A DNA stretch of 64,000 bases from Microbacterium hydrocarbonoxydans (GTDB taxonomy: Bacteria; Actinomycetota; Actinomycetes; Actinomycetales; Microbacteriaceae), in contig NZ_JAMBOY010000002.1 in the NCBI RefSeq assembly GCF_023715885.1, positions 496,001-560,000 of the forward strand, given 5' to 3'. Both the position numbers and the translations under genes were made by a program. Below, in pieces: positions 45,499-54,259 of the stretch (position 1 is the stretch's first letter; every line of letters starts with the position of its first letter). The notes beneath the pieces were generated by a model. It ran no database searches, was not told where the DNA came from, and saw only the letters and a list, made by a program, of their open reading frames with translations.

Positions 45499-46059
45499 TC
45501 AGTCCCAGTCGAGGTACTCCTCGATGATCACGCCGGTCTCGATCGGGTGATCCATGGGGAAGAGGTGGTCGCCGGCGATGGTCTTGATGCTGGAGCGGTC
45601 GGGCACGGTCGCCTGCAGCGCCTCGGCGTTCGCGGGCGGGGTGTCGGTGTCCTCCGTGCCCTGCACGATCAGCACGGGGATCGCCGGCGCGACGGGGATG
45701 TCGACGTCCTCCACGCCGAGCAGCAGCAGGCCGTTCGCGCGGTCGGTGTGAGCGGCGACGAGGGCCCGCGCGATCGTGCCACCGAACCCGTGACCGCCGA
45801 CCCAGGTGTCGTCGATGCCGACGTGGTCGATCACGGCCACGGCATCCTCGACCCGTTCCTCGAGAGTCGCGTCACCTGCACGGTGGCCTATGCGCAGCAC
45901 GTGGAAGCCGGCCTCTTCGGCGAGGTAGTGGGCGGCGACACCCAACACGTCAGCAGCGAGCCCCTGCTCCTGGATGAGGACCAGCTTGACCGGACCGTCG
46001 CCCTCGTCGGCGAAGGGGATCGCACGGCCGTCGGGCTCGAAGATCTGCGTGTCGGTCAT
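45499..46059 (-). CDS. Alpha/beta-hydrolase fold protein, nucleophile replaced
   Basis: A 186-residue protein with the alpha/beta-hydrolase layout: a first strand block VKLVLIQEQGLAADVL, the elbow VGGHGFGGTIARALVAAH, VLIVQGTEDTDTPPANAEAL, and a late His in AGDHLFPMDHP. At the elbow the usual Gly-His-Ser-x-Gly is Gly-His-Gly-Phe-Gly, so the nucleophilic serine is missing. The protein is shorter than most relatives (about 250-300), lacking much of a cap. It may be non-enzymatic or use another mechanism. The ATG at 46059 has GGAG about eleven bases upstream. The neighbouring M20 peptidase on the same strand is about 100 bp away. Confidence 0.75.
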   Translation of the reverse strand: MTDTQIFEPDGRAIPFADEGDGPVKLVLIQEQGLAADVLGVAAHYLAEEAGFHVLRIGHRAGDATLEERVEDAVAVIDHVGIDDTWVGGHGFGGTIARALVAAHTDRANGLLLLGVEDVDIPVAPAIPVLIVQGTEDTDTPPANAEALQATVPDRSSIKTIAGDHLFPMDHPIETGVIIEEYLDWD

Positions 46060-46158
46060 GGGCGTGGTTCTCCTCGTGCCGTCTCAGGGGGTGGTGAGGG
46101 GCTCGCAGCGGTAAACTCAGCACTCGCCGTCGTCCCCTCGCCCTCCAGCGTATCCCGC

Positions 46159-47592
46159 TCAGTCGCGCAGAGCGGATCTTCCTCGGCGCGCGACCTCCCG
46201 CCAGAGGTGCGCGATCGTGGCGGCGCCCTGCAGCAGCATCCGCACGTCCACGCTCTCGTCACTGGCGTGCCAGTGGTCTTCGGGCAGGCCGGTTCCGAGG
46301 AACGTCACCGACACCCCGAGTTCCCGTGACAGCAGCTCGGCAGGCCCTCCCCCGGCATTGCCCATGCGTCCGCGCACCTCGGTTCCGTAGCCGCGTGTGA
46401 GGGCGAGCTCGAGAGCGTCGAGCATCGCGCTCGGCGGCGACGTGTACGGTTCCTGCGCGATCCGCTCGTCGACCGTCAGTTCGTACGCCGCTCCGACGGG
46501 CATCGTGGCGGCGACGTACTCTCGAAGGCGATCGGCGATGTCGTGGTTGCGTTGATCCGGAACCGCGCGGATGCTGAGCGACGCCGTCGCCTCGCGTGGG
46601 ATCACTGAGCGTTCGATCCCCGCCGGATCCCCTGCGAGCAGGGAGATCACCTCGATGGCCGGCCGCACCCAGAGTCGCTCGGGAACGGTGTACCCCGCCT
46701 CGCCCGTGATCGCGCGCGTCTCGGTGCGCTCGAGCCAGACGTCCTCGTCGAACGGAAGCTCGCCCAGCTCTCTGCGTCGGTCGGGAGACAGGGCGGCGAC
46801 CCCGTCGTAGAAGCCGGGGATGGCGATTCGGTCCGAATCGTCGTGCATCCCGGCGAGGATCCGGGCGAGGATCAGCGAAGGATTCGGGGTGGCCCCCGAC
46901 GCGACCCCGCTGTGCACGTCACGTTCGGGTCCCATCACGGTCAGCGTGGCGGTGAGGGTGCCGCGCATCGAGGTGACGGGCGCCGGCGCGTCGTCGCGCC
47001 ACTGGATCGAGTCGGAGAAGATGATCGCGTCGCAGGCGAGGCGGTCGCGGTGCTCCTGGAGCAGCGTCTCGAGGTTCGGCGAGCCGATCTCCTCCTCGCC
47101 GTCGATGAGAAGTTTCACGTTCAGAGGCAGATCGCCGCAGGCGTCGAACGCTCGCAGCCCCCAGACGTGCGCGAGCACCTGCCCCTTCGCGTCCGACGCC
47201 CCGCGCCCGTAGAGACGTCCGTCACGGAGAACAGGAGTGAACGGCTCTGTCTCGCTCCACTCCTCCGGCTTGGCGTGGCGCACGTCATGATGGCTGTAGA
47301 CGAGGATCGTGGGCGCCTCGGGGTCGACCAGTCTCTCGCCGAGCACCGCGAAGGAATCCCCCGTCGGCAGCAACGTCGTCTCAAGCCCAGCGTCACGCAT
47401 CTCGCCTGCGATCCAGTGCGCCGATCGCGTCATGTCCATCCGACGGTCGGGATCCGCCGACACGGAGGGGATCATCACCCAGGCGGAGAGCCGATCGAGG
47501 ATGTCGCCCGCGGCATCCTCCAGGTACGAAGCGAACCCGTCGCTGGCCCGGTCGTCTGCCGCGCGCGGATCCGTGTCGTCCATGCGGGCCAC
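46159..47592 (-). CDS. M20-family metallopeptidase (dipeptidase-like)
   Basis: A 477-residue zinc peptidase of the M20 family, carnosinase/PepV-like. The metal ligands are seen in VYSHHDVRHAKPEEW (His, about 99), GRGASDAKGQVLAHV (Asp, about 132), DGEEEIGSPNL (Glu-Glu, about 166) and the late HASDESVDVRML (His). The dimerisation domain sits in between (about 205-325). It hydrolyses dipeptides or similar amides in the cytoplasm. The start is GTG 47592, with ATG 47583 three codons later as an alternative. Together with two peptide importers it fits peptide utilisation. Confidence 0.92.
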   Translation of the reverse strand: MARMDDTDPRAADDRASDGFASYLEDAAGDILDRLSAWVMIPSVSADPDRRMDMTRSAHWIAGEMRDAGLETTLLPTGDSFAVLGERLVDPEAPTILVYSHHDVRHAKPEEWSETEPFTPVLRDGRLYGRGASDAKGQVLAHVWGLRAFDACGDLPLNVKLLIDGEEEIGSPNLETLLQEHRDRLACDAIIFSDSIQWRDDAPAPVTSMRGTLTATLTVMGPERDVHSGVASGATPNPSLILARILAGMHDDSDRIAIPGFYDGVAALSPDRRRELGELPFDEDVWLERTETRAITGEAGYTVPERLWVRPAIEVISLLAGDPAGIERSVIPREATASLSIRAVPDQRNHDIADRLREYVAATMPVGAAYELTVDERIAQEPYTSPPSAMLDALELALTRGYGTEVRGRMGNAGGGPAELLSRELGVSVTFLGTGLPEDHWHASDESVDVRMLLQGAATIAHLWREVARRGRSALRD

Positions 47593-47722
47593 CCTGGCCT
47601 TTCTGGCGTTCTCCGCGCTTCGGGCTTGACGCGGGCGTGCGGACCCCGCTACACGACCACGGAGAAGCGGTCGACGGGCGGGCGCGCGATTGTCGCAGGG
47701 ATGAGTCGATCTGAAAACCCCC

Positions 47723-47743
47723 CTCGTGATCCGGTGTCACGAG
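47723..47743. promoter_or_regulatory. Inverted repeat upstream of manganese catalase
   Basis: CTCGTGA-TCCGGTG-TCACGAG (7-bp arms, 7-base spacer) lies 45 bp before the catalase start. TTGACG-18-TACACG (47626-47655) is a possible promoter further up. A stress regulator could bind the repeat. Confidence 0.35.
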
Positions 47744-47787
47744 CGTTGCATGGCCAGTCCACCGACAGACGATCAGAAAGGCGCACC

Positions 47788-48669
47788 ATGTTCTTCCATC
47801 GACAGGAGCTCCAGTTCTCCGCGACACCCGAGGCCCCGGATGCCGTCTACGCGCGAAAGCTCCAGGAGGTGCTCGGCGGACAATACGGCGAGATCACCGT
47901 CGCGATGCAGTACCAGTTCCAGGCGTGGAACATGCACATTCCCGGCAAGTACCGCGATCTGGTGTTCGGCATCGGCGCGGAGGAGATGGGCCATGTCGAG
48001 ATGCTCGCGGTCATGATCGCGCAACTGCTCGAGAAGGCGCCGCTCGGCATCACGGAGGATGCCGTGCAGGACGACCCGACCGTGGCCGCGATCGTCGGCG
48101 GCACCGACGTGCAGCAGGGCATCGTCGCCGGCGCCGGGGCGCGGCCGGTCGACAGCAACGGAAACCCGTGGCAGGGCTCGTACATCACGTCGAGCGGCAA
48201 TCTGCTCGCCGACTTCATGGCCAACGCCAACGCCGAGATGCAGGGCCGCGTGCAGGTCGCGCGGCTGTACCACATGACCGATGACCACGGCATCCGGGAC
48301 ATGCTCGGCTTCCTGCTCGCCCGCGACACGATGCACCAGAACCAGTGGCTCGCGGCGGTCGAGGAGCTCAAGGCGGAGGGAGCCGAGGAGCTACCTGTGC
48401 CGAGCAACTTCCCGCTCAACAAGGAGCACCGGGAGGTCTCGTACCAGTACCTCAACTTCAGCGACGGAGCGGCGGCCGCCGAGGGGTCCTGGGCGAGCGG
48501 ACCGACACCCGACGGCAAGGGTGAGTTCAGCTACCACGACGGTCCGACGACGACGGCTGTCATGCCACCGCCCACCCGGCCGGACGCGCGCTTCTACGGC
48601 ACGACCGACATGCCGAACGTCGTGGAGAAGGTCGCCGGCGCCGCCCAGGACGCGATGAACAAGGAGTGA
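47788..48669 (+). CDS. Manganese catalase
   Basis: Non-heme dimanganese enzyme that splits hydrogen peroxide to water and oxygen. The 293 residues carry the Mn ligands in EITVAMQYQFQAW (Glu, about 36), GIGAEEMGHVEML (Glu and His, about 66-69), DFMANANAEMQGRVQ (Glu, about 151) and a late HQNQWLAA (His, about 185), the ferritin-like four-helix pattern of the family. The C-terminal 80 residues (YSYHDG-type loop, RPDARFYGTTD) are typical of actinobacterial versions. ATG 47788 has AAAGG before it. It probably works together with Dps in peroxide defence; a 195-bp leader region precedes it. Confidence 0.94.
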   Translation: MFFHRQELQFSATPEAPDAVYARKLQEVLGGQYGEITVAMQYQFQAWNMHIPGKYRDLVFGIGAEEMGHVEMLAVMIAQLLEKAPLGITEDAVQDDPTVAAIVGGTDVQQGIVAGAGARPVDSNGNPWQGSYITSSGNLLADFMANANAEMQGRVQVARLYHMTDDHGIRDMLGFLLARDTMHQNQWLAAVEELKAEGAEELPVPSNFPLNKEHREVSYQYLNFSDGAAAAEGSWASGPTPDGKGEFSYHDGPTTTAVMPPPTRPDARFYGTTDMPNVVEKVAGAAQDAMNKE

Positions 48670-48694
48670 CGCGAGGACATCGGACGCTCGTGCT

Positions 48695-48728
48695 CCCTCT
48701 CGGTCAGACGCGGATCAGGCCGAGAGGG
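48695..48728. terminator. Bidirectional hairpin between manganese catalase and ychF
   Basis: CCCTCTCGG (48695-48703) pairs with CCGAGAGGG (48720-48728) with a 16-base loop, between two convergent genes. Confidence 0.65.
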
Positions 48729-48738
48729 CATGGGCGCC

Positions 48739-49812
48739 TCAGTTGTTGAAACGGAACTCCACGACGTCGCCGTCCTGCATGACGTAGTCCTTACCTTCGA
48801 GGCGAGCCTTGCCCTTGGCGCGGGCCTCGACGACGGACCCCGTCTCGACGAGGTCGTCGAACGAGACGATCTCCGCCTTGATGAAGCCCTTCTCGAAGTC
48901 GGTGTGGATGACACCAGCGGCCTGCGGCGCTTTCGATCCCTTGGGGATCGTCCAGGCCCGCGCCTCCTTCGGACCGGCGGTCAGGTAGGTCTGCAGACCC
49001 AGCGTGTCGAACCCGATGCGGGCGAGCTGGTCGAGCCCGGACTCGTCCTGGCCGGTCGACGCGAGCAGCTCCGCAGCATCCTCGGGGTCGAGGTCCTTGA
49101 GCTCCGACTCGATCTTCGCGTCGAGGAAGATCGCCTTCGCGGGGGCGACGAGCGCGGCGAGCTCGTCCTTGCGGGCGGTGTCTGTGAGCACGCCCTCGTC
49201 GACATTGAACACGAAGATGACGGGCTTCGAGGTGAGGAGTCCGAGCTCGCGGATCGGCGCGAGGTCGAGGCCGCTGACGGAGAGCAGGATGCCGCGCTCC
49301 AGGGCGTCCTTCGCGGCCTTCGCCGTCTCGAGCACGACCGGCTCGATCTTCTTGCCCCGCACTTCCTTCTCGTACCGTGTGATGGCCCGGTCGACGGTCT
49401 CGAGGTCGGCGAGCATCAGCTCGGCGTTGATCGTCTCCATGTCGGATGCCGGGTTCACCGCCCCGTCGACATGCACGACGTCGTCGTCGGCGAAGCCGCG
49501 GACGACCTGCGCGATCGCATCGGCCTCACGGATGTTCGCGAGGAACTTGTTGCCGAGCCCCTCCCCCTCGCTCGCGCCGCGCACGATGCCGGCGATGTCG
49601 ACGAACGACACGGCGGCGGGCAGGATGCGCTCGCTGTGGAAGATCTCGGCGAGCTTGTCGAGCCGCGGATCGGGCAGGTTCACCACGCCGACGTTCGGCT
49701 CGATCGTCGCGAACGGGTAGTTCGCCGCGAGCACGTCGTTCTTGGTCAGGGCGTTGAACAGGGTGGACTTGCCGACGTTGGGCAGGCCGACGATGCCGAT
49801 AGTGAGAGCCAC
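48739..49812 (-). CDS. ychF: Redox-regulated ATPase/GTPase YchF
   Basis: Universally conserved Obg-family P-loop ATPase linked to ribosomes and oxidative stress. The 357 residues have G1 GLPNVGKST, G3 DIAGIVRGASEGEGLGN, a G4 position reading FNVDE in place of the usual Asn-Lys-x-Asp (as in YchF, which prefers ATP), and the C-terminal TGS domain ending VMQDGDVVEFRFNN. The start is GTG 49812; TAGACT lies eight bases upstream, so the message may be leaderless or nearly so. It converges on the manganese catalase gene. Confidence 0.97.
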   Translation of the reverse strand: MALTIGIVGLPNVGKSTLFNALTKNDVLAANYPFATIEPNVGVVNLPDPRLDKLAEIFHSERILPAAVSFVDIAGIVRGASEGEGLGNKFLANIREADAIAQVVRGFADDDVVHVDGAVNPASDMETINAELMLADLETVDRAITRYEKEVRGKKIEPVVLETAKAAKDALERGILLSVSGLDLAPIRELGLLTSKPVIFVFNVDEGVLTDTARKDELAALVAPAKAIFLDAKIESELKDLDPEDAAELLASTGQDESGLDQLARIGFDTLGLQTYLTAGPKEARAWTIPKGSKAPQAAGVIHTDFEKGFIKAEIVSFDDLVETGSVVEARAKGKARLEGKDYVMQDGDVVEFRFNN

Positions 49813-49848
49813 GGGGTACGAGTCTACCCGGCGCCCGGACTCGTCCCG

Positions 49849-50589
49849 TCAGCCCTTGCGGCTGCGGAACGCCCGCGTGACATACGGGAGGTCGATCGTC
49901 GCGTCGCCCTCGAGGCCGAGCTCGTCGAACAGCGCATCCATGTTCCGACGGATGCGCTGCTTCTCCTCGTCCGACGCGGCGATGACGTAACTCCGCGAGG
50001 ACGCCATCCGGTGCAGCAGCTCCCGCGTGATCGGACGCACCCACTCCCACGACTGCTCCTCGAGCGCCCCCATCGGCGGCACGACCTCGGGTCCCCCTTC
50101 TGCGAGCATGACCTCCGCGTGGCTGCCGTGCATGATCTCGGTGAGGCGGCGCACCCAGTCGACGCGTTCGTCCCGGATATTCCAGATCAGCCCGAGCACG
50201 CCGCCGTCGCGGAGCACCCGACCGACCTCCGCCGAGCCGCGCACCGGATCGACCCAGTGCCACGCCTGGCCGAGCACGACGGCGTCGAGACCGGCGTCCG
50301 GGAGGGGCAGGTTCTCGGCGGTGCCCACGAACGTCGGCACCCCGGGGATCGCTCCGCGCAGAGTCGCGAGCATCTCGGCATCCGGATCGATCGCGACGAT
50401 CTGGGCATCCGGCGCCTTGGCAAGGACGCGCGTGAGCTTGCCGGTCCCGGCGCCGACGTCGGCGATGCGGTGCGAGTCGGCGGGTAGCGGCTCCAGCATC
50501 CACGCCACGGCCTCGAACGGGTAGTCGGGTCGGCCGAGCTCGTAGTTGTGCGCCTCGGCGCCGAAGGATGTCGACAGTCCATCGCTCAT
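49849..50589 (-). CDS. Class I SAM-dependent methyltransferase
   Basis: A 246-residue methyltransferase. The SAM-binding motif I is IADVGAGTGKLTRVL near residue 44, motif II AIDPDAEML near 67, and TAENLPLPDAGLDAVVLGQAWHW (split here as motif III/IV, TAENLPLPD) near 92. The N-terminal AEAHNYELGRPDYP is typical of a group of actinobacterial methyltransferases (Methyltransf_11). Substrate unknown. The ATG at 50589 is six bases after TAGGCT (50601-50596), suggesting a leaderless transcript. It is divergent from the exonuclease gene, 65 bp apart. Confidence 0.88.
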   Translation of the reverse strand: MSDGLSTSFGAEAHNYELGRPDYPFEAVAWMLEPLPADSHRIADVGAGTGKLTRVLAKAPDAQIVAIDPDAEMLATLRGAIPGVPTFVGTAENLPLPDAGLDAVVLGQAWHWVDPVRGSAEVGRVLRDGGVLGLIWNIRDERVDWVRRLTEIMHGSHAEVMLAEGGPEVVPPMGALEEQSWEWVRPITRELLHRMASSRSYVIAASDEEKQRIRRNMDALFDELGLEGDATIDLPYVTRAFRSRKG

Positions 50590-50654
50590 GTCGTCAGCCT
50601 ACGGCGCGTCCTCCTCACCGCTCGTTCCCTGCGGGAGAGAGTGGAGAGGTGCCC

Positions 50655-51272
50655 ATGGACTTCACCGCGATCGACTTCGAGACGGCGAACTCCAGCCCCG
50701 CCTCCGCCTGCTCCGTCGGACTCGTCCGAGTCCGCGACGGCCGCGTCGTCGCAACGGCGGGATGGCTGATCCGCCCGCCTGCGGGACACGACGAGTTCCA
50801 GGAGTGGAACGTGAGGATCCACGGGATCCGCGCGCAGGACGTGGTTTCGGCCGCATCATGGATCGATCAATTCGCCGCGCTGTGCGACTTCGCCGGCTCC
50901 GACGTGCTCGTGGCGCACAACGCCGGATTCGACCTCAACGTCCTCCGGCGGGCGTCGGAGGCGACGGGTCTCGACTGCCCTCCGTACCGCTCGCTCTGCA
51001 GCCTGCAGGTGGCCCGCAAGGTGTACGACCTCGAGTCGTACCGACTTCCGAAAGCCGCCGAGGCGGCCGGGTTCACCGGCTTCTCCCACCACGACGCCCT
51101 CGCGGATGCACTGGCGTGCGCGCACATCGTGATGGATGCCGCGCAGCGCCTCGCTGTGCCCGACGTGTTCACCCTCGCGGAGGCTCTCGGCCTGCGGGTG
51201 ACGACTCCTCGCGCACCGCAGCCGCGCCCCGCCGAGACGCTCGTCGCCGCGCAAGACCTCGCGGTCGCCTGA
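50655..51272 (+). CDS. DEDDh 3'-5' exonuclease (DNA polymerase III epsilon-like)
   Basis: A 205-residue exonuclease. The three motifs are FTAIDFETANSSP (Asp7, Glu9), AHNAGFDLNVLRRA (Asp, about 94) and FSHHDALADALACAHI (His and Asp, about 145-150), giving the complete DEDDh set. It is likely to trim 3' ends of DNA or RNA; it stands alone, so a proofreading role cannot be claimed. ATG 50655 follows GGAGAGG. A longer reading from 50568 overlaps the divergent methyltransferase start and lacks support. Confidence 0.9.
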   Translation: MDFTAIDFETANSSPASACSVGLVRVRDGRVVATAGWLIRPPAGHDEFQEWNVRIHGIRAQDVVSAASWIDQFAALCDFAGSDVLVAHNAGFDLNVLRRASEATGLDCPPYRSLCSLQVARKVYDLESYRLPKAAEAAGFTGFSHHDALADALACAHIVMDAAQRLAVPDVFTLAEALGLRVTTPRAPQPRPAETLVAAQDLAVA

Positions 51273-51344
51273 CGCCTACTCCTCTGGTCGCCCGAACACC
51301 GGGTCGTTCCGGGGAATGTCGGAGGCCGCGGGCACCATGGAGCC

Positions 51345-52604
51345 ATGGATGCTCTGACGATCGTTCTCCTGCTCGCGGCGCTGCTGCTCGGCGCCGCAGG
51401 CGAATGGGTGCTTCGCGCCGGACGCGGCGGTGTCGACCTCGCGCGCGCCGAGGCCGAGCTCGCCGCCCTGCGTGACGACCGCGACCGGCAGTACGACCTG
51501 TATCGGGATGCCGTCGAGCACTCGCGTTCGGCGCAGCGGGCCGAAGCCGAGCGCGTGCAGCAGCAGAACGCCGTTCTCACGGCCCTCGCACCCGTGCGCG
51601 AGAGTCTGCGACAGATGCAGACGAAGGTGTCGGCCATGGAGCAGGAGCGTCATGAGCAGTTCGGCTCGTTGGCCGAGCAGCTGCGACGGGCACAGGAGTC
51701 CGATGAGGCCCTGCGCGCGACGACCGAGTCGCTCGCCGGAGCGCTCCGATCGACGGCGACGCGCGGCGTCTGGGGCGAGACCCAGCTCCGCCGTGTCGTC
51801 GAAGCAGCCGGACTCACCCGGCACGTCGACTTCGACCTGCAGACGACCATCGCCTCCGACCGCGGCCAGGGTCGCCCCGACATGGTGATCCGTCTGGCGG
51901 GCGGCGCATCGATCGCGGTCGACGCCAAGGTCCCGCTCGACTCGTTCCTCGAGGCTTCGGCGCTCCCGGTCGGCGACGCGCACGAGGCGCAGCGGCGCGT
52001 GCACATGCAGAAGCACGTCAAAGCCGTACGCGCGCACATCGACGCGCTCGCGAAGAAGGCGTACTGGTCCGGGCTCGAGTCGGGTCCTGAGTTCGTGATC
52101 TGCTTCCTGCCCAGTGAGTCCCTGCTGTCCGCTGCCATCGATGAGGACCCCACCCTGCTCGACTACGCCTTCGGCCGACGCGTCGCGCTGGCCTCGCCGG
52201 TCAACCTGTGGGCGGTGCTCAAGACAGTCGCCTACACGTGGACGCAGCAGGAGGTCTCGACCGAGGCCCGTGCTCTTCTCGCACTGGGTACGCAACTCTA
52301 CGACCGCCTCGGCGTCCTCGCCGGGCATGCCGACGATCTGCGTCGCGCTCTGGACCGCACGGTCGAGAGCTACAACCGCTTCGCCGGCTCGCTCGAGAGC
52401 CGGGTACTCGTGACTGCGCGCCAGTTCCCCGGCATTGACACGGCGGGGCTGACCGAGTCACCGAAGGGTGTGACCACGCAGACGCGACGCTTCACCGCAC
52501 CCGAGCTGATCGAGGGTGGTCAGCCCATCGATCACGCCCTGTTCGCCGACGTGGGCGAGGTGCGTTCGCGTGCGGAGGGGGCGGTCGAGCGCAGCGGCGA
52601 CTGA
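51345..52604 (+). CDS. rmuC: DNA recombination protein RmuC
   Basis: A 419-residue RmuC protein, thought to limit inversions at short repeats. It has an N-terminal membrane segment (about residues 3-24), a coiled-coil region of about 100 residues rich in Ala, Arg, Glu and Gln, and the RmuC domain with RGVWGETQLRRVVEAAGL, GRPDMVIRLAGGASIAVDAK (the PD-(D/E)xK-like core) and FVICFLPSESLLSAA. It is located between an exonuclease gene and a small membrane protein gene. The ATG at 51345 is the first plausible start; a GGAGG lies about 20 bp upstream. Confidence 0.95.
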   Translation: MDALTIVLLLAALLLGAAGEWVLRAGRGGVDLARAEAELAALRDDRDRQYDLYRDAVEHSRSAQRAEAERVQQQNAVLTALAPVRESLRQMQTKVSAMEQERHEQFGSLAEQLRRAQESDEALRATTESLAGALRSTATRGVWGETQLRRVVEAAGLTRHVDFDLQTTIASDRGQGRPDMVIRLAGGASIAVDAKVPLDSFLEASALPVGDAHEAQRRVHMQKHVKAVRAHIDALAKKAYWSGLESGPEFVICFLPSESLLSAAIDEDPTLLDYAFGRRVALASPVNLWAVLKTVAYTWTQQEVSTEARALLALGTQLYDRLGVLAGHADDLRRALDRTVESYNRFAGSLESRVLVTARQFPGIDTAGLTESPKGVTTQTRRFTAPELIEGGQPIDHALFADVGEVRSRAEGAVERSGD

Positions 52605-52629
52605 TTCCCCGCCGTGCAGAATGACCGGA

Positions 52630-52932
52630 TCAGGCGATGCCGGGCACGCCGCTCATCAGCAGGATGACGAGACCGCTCGTGACCACGAACGCACCGATCA
52701 TCCACCACGAGCTGAGCTCATGTCCTTCGTCACGGCGCTTGCGGAACAGCACGTCCGCGCGACGCGCAGGATCGGTGACGACGGGCGACGGCGCTCCGGG
52801 AGGCGTCGCTGCGGGCGCCGCGGCTCCGGGCGCCGAGATCTCGTCGACGTTCACACGCAGGATGCGACCTGTGTTGGTGGTGACGATCTTCGTCCGCGCG
52901 GCCTGAGAACCACTCGTCTGCTGCGTTGCCAT
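52630..52932 (-). CDS. Small tail-anchored membrane protein of unknown function
   Basis: A 100-residue protein with a polar Thr/Ala/Pro-rich N-terminal region, the basic stretch FRKRRDEGHELSSWWM, and one C-terminal hydrophobic helix (about residues 76-96). I recognise no family. ATG 52932 has a strong AGGAGGG upstream, supporting real expression. It sits convergent to rmuC and downstream of glpX on the same strand, with 158 bp between. Confidence 0.65.
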   Translation of the reverse strand: MATQQTSGSQAARTKIVTTNTGRILRVNVDEISAPGAAAPAATPPGAPSPVVTDPARRADVLFRKRRDEGHELSSWWMIGAFVVTSGLVILLMSGVPGIA

Positions 52933-53090
52933 CTGTTCGCCCTCCTGTGCCTGCGGTGCCTGGCGGCTCCGTCGACGGCGACAAACCCAGGGTCAATTGT
53001 GACACGACCCCGCAGGAAAGCTCGGCGCCGGGTCGCCGCGAGGGCATACCGGCTCGGTAACGATGACCCGACGACGCAGCCCCGATCAGG

Positions 53091-54077
53091 TCAGAGCCAC
53101 TTCGAGACGAGGTGCTCCGAAGCGATGCGACGCAGTGTTCCCGAGGCCCCGCGCAGCACGACGCTCTCGGTGTAGATGTACCCGTGCTCGCGACGGACGC
53201 CGGCGACGAGCTGGCCATCGGTGACGCCCGTCGCGACGAAGATCGTGTTGTCCCCGCGCACGAGGTCATCGGCCTCGTAGACCTTGTCCATGTCCAGCCC
53301 GGCGTCGATGCCACGCTGCCGCTCGTCGTCGTCGCGGGGCCACAGGCGACCCTGGATGTGTCCCCCCAGAGCCTTGATCGCGCACGCGGTGACGATCCCC
53401 TCCGGGCTGCCTCCGACACCGACGCACATGTCCGTCCGCGCGGCGTGTCGCGCCGCGTTGATGCCGCCGGCCACATCGCCGTCGCTCATCAAACGGGTGC
53501 CGGCTCCGGCATCCCTGATCTCCTGGATGAGCTTCTCGTGCCGCGGCCGATTCAGCACCGAGACCACGATCTCGTCCACCGGCTTGCCCAGCGCGCCCGC
53601 GAGCTTGCGGATGTTCTCGCCGATCGGAAGTCGGATGTCGACGACGCCGACGCCCGCGGGTCCGGTGACGAGCTTGTCCATGTAGAAGACGCTCGAAGCG
53701 TCGAGCATCGAGCCGCGATCCGACACCGCGATCACCGAGAGCGCGTTCTGACGACCGGCGGCGGTCAGCGAGGTGCCGTCGATCGGATCCACAGCGATGT
53801 CGCACTCGGGCCCGGTGCCGGTTCCGACGACCTCGCCGTTGAACAGCATCGGGGCGTTGTCCTTCTCCCCCTCGCCGATCACGACCCGACCCTGGAACGC
53901 GACCGTGCCGAGGAACGCGCGCATCGCGTCGACCGCCGCACCGTCGGCCGCCTCCTTGGCGCCGCGGCCGATGAAGGGAACGGCTCGGATCGCCGCCGCC
54001 TCAGTCGCGCGCACCAGCTCCATTGCGAGGTTTCGGTCGGGACGCAGGGGGCTCAGATCGGCCGTCAGACTCACCAT
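53091..54077 (-). CDS. glpX: Class II fructose-1,6-bisphosphatase
   Basis: Hydrolyses fructose 1,6-bisphosphate in gluconeogenesis; in many actinobacteria this is the only FBPase. The 328 residues include the metal-binding VIGEGEKDNAPMLFNGE and DIAVDPIDGTSLTAAGRQNA blocks, TGPAGVGVVDIRLP, and GVGGSPEGIVTACAIKALGG typical of GlpX. The ATG at 54077 lies six bases after TAGGCT (54089-54084), so it is probably leaderless. It is divergent from fructose-bisphosphate aldolase, the enzyme before it in the gluconeogenic route, with 182 bp between. Confidence 0.96.
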   Translation of the reverse strand: MVSLTADLSPLRPDRNLAMELVRATEAAAIRAVPFIGRGAKEAADGAAVDAMRAFLGTVAFQGRVVIGEGEKDNAPMLFNGEVVGTGTGPECDIAVDPIDGTSLTAAGRQNALSVIAVSDRGSMLDASSVFYMDKLVTGPAGVGVVDIRLPIGENIRKLAGALGKPVDEIVVSVLNRPRHEKLIQEIRDAGAGTRLMSDGDVAGGINAARHAARTDMCVGVGGSPEGIVTACAIKALGGHIQGRLWPRDDDERQRGIDAGLDMDKVYEADDLVRGDNTIFVATGVTDGQLVAGVRREHGYIYTESVVLRGASGTLRRIASEHLVSKWL

Positions 54078-54259
54078 GCGGTCAGCCTAGCCATGGAGCA
54101 GTGACAGCGAGCCGGTTTTCGGCGCCTCGAGCCCGAAGGAATTGCGATTCTTAACGTCAGGGCAGGGAGCGACCTCCGGCATGACGTCCTCGACGGCATC
54201 CGAACATCGACCCCGATAGAGTGACAGCTGTCCCGGCTTCACCTATCGCAGGAGTTCTC

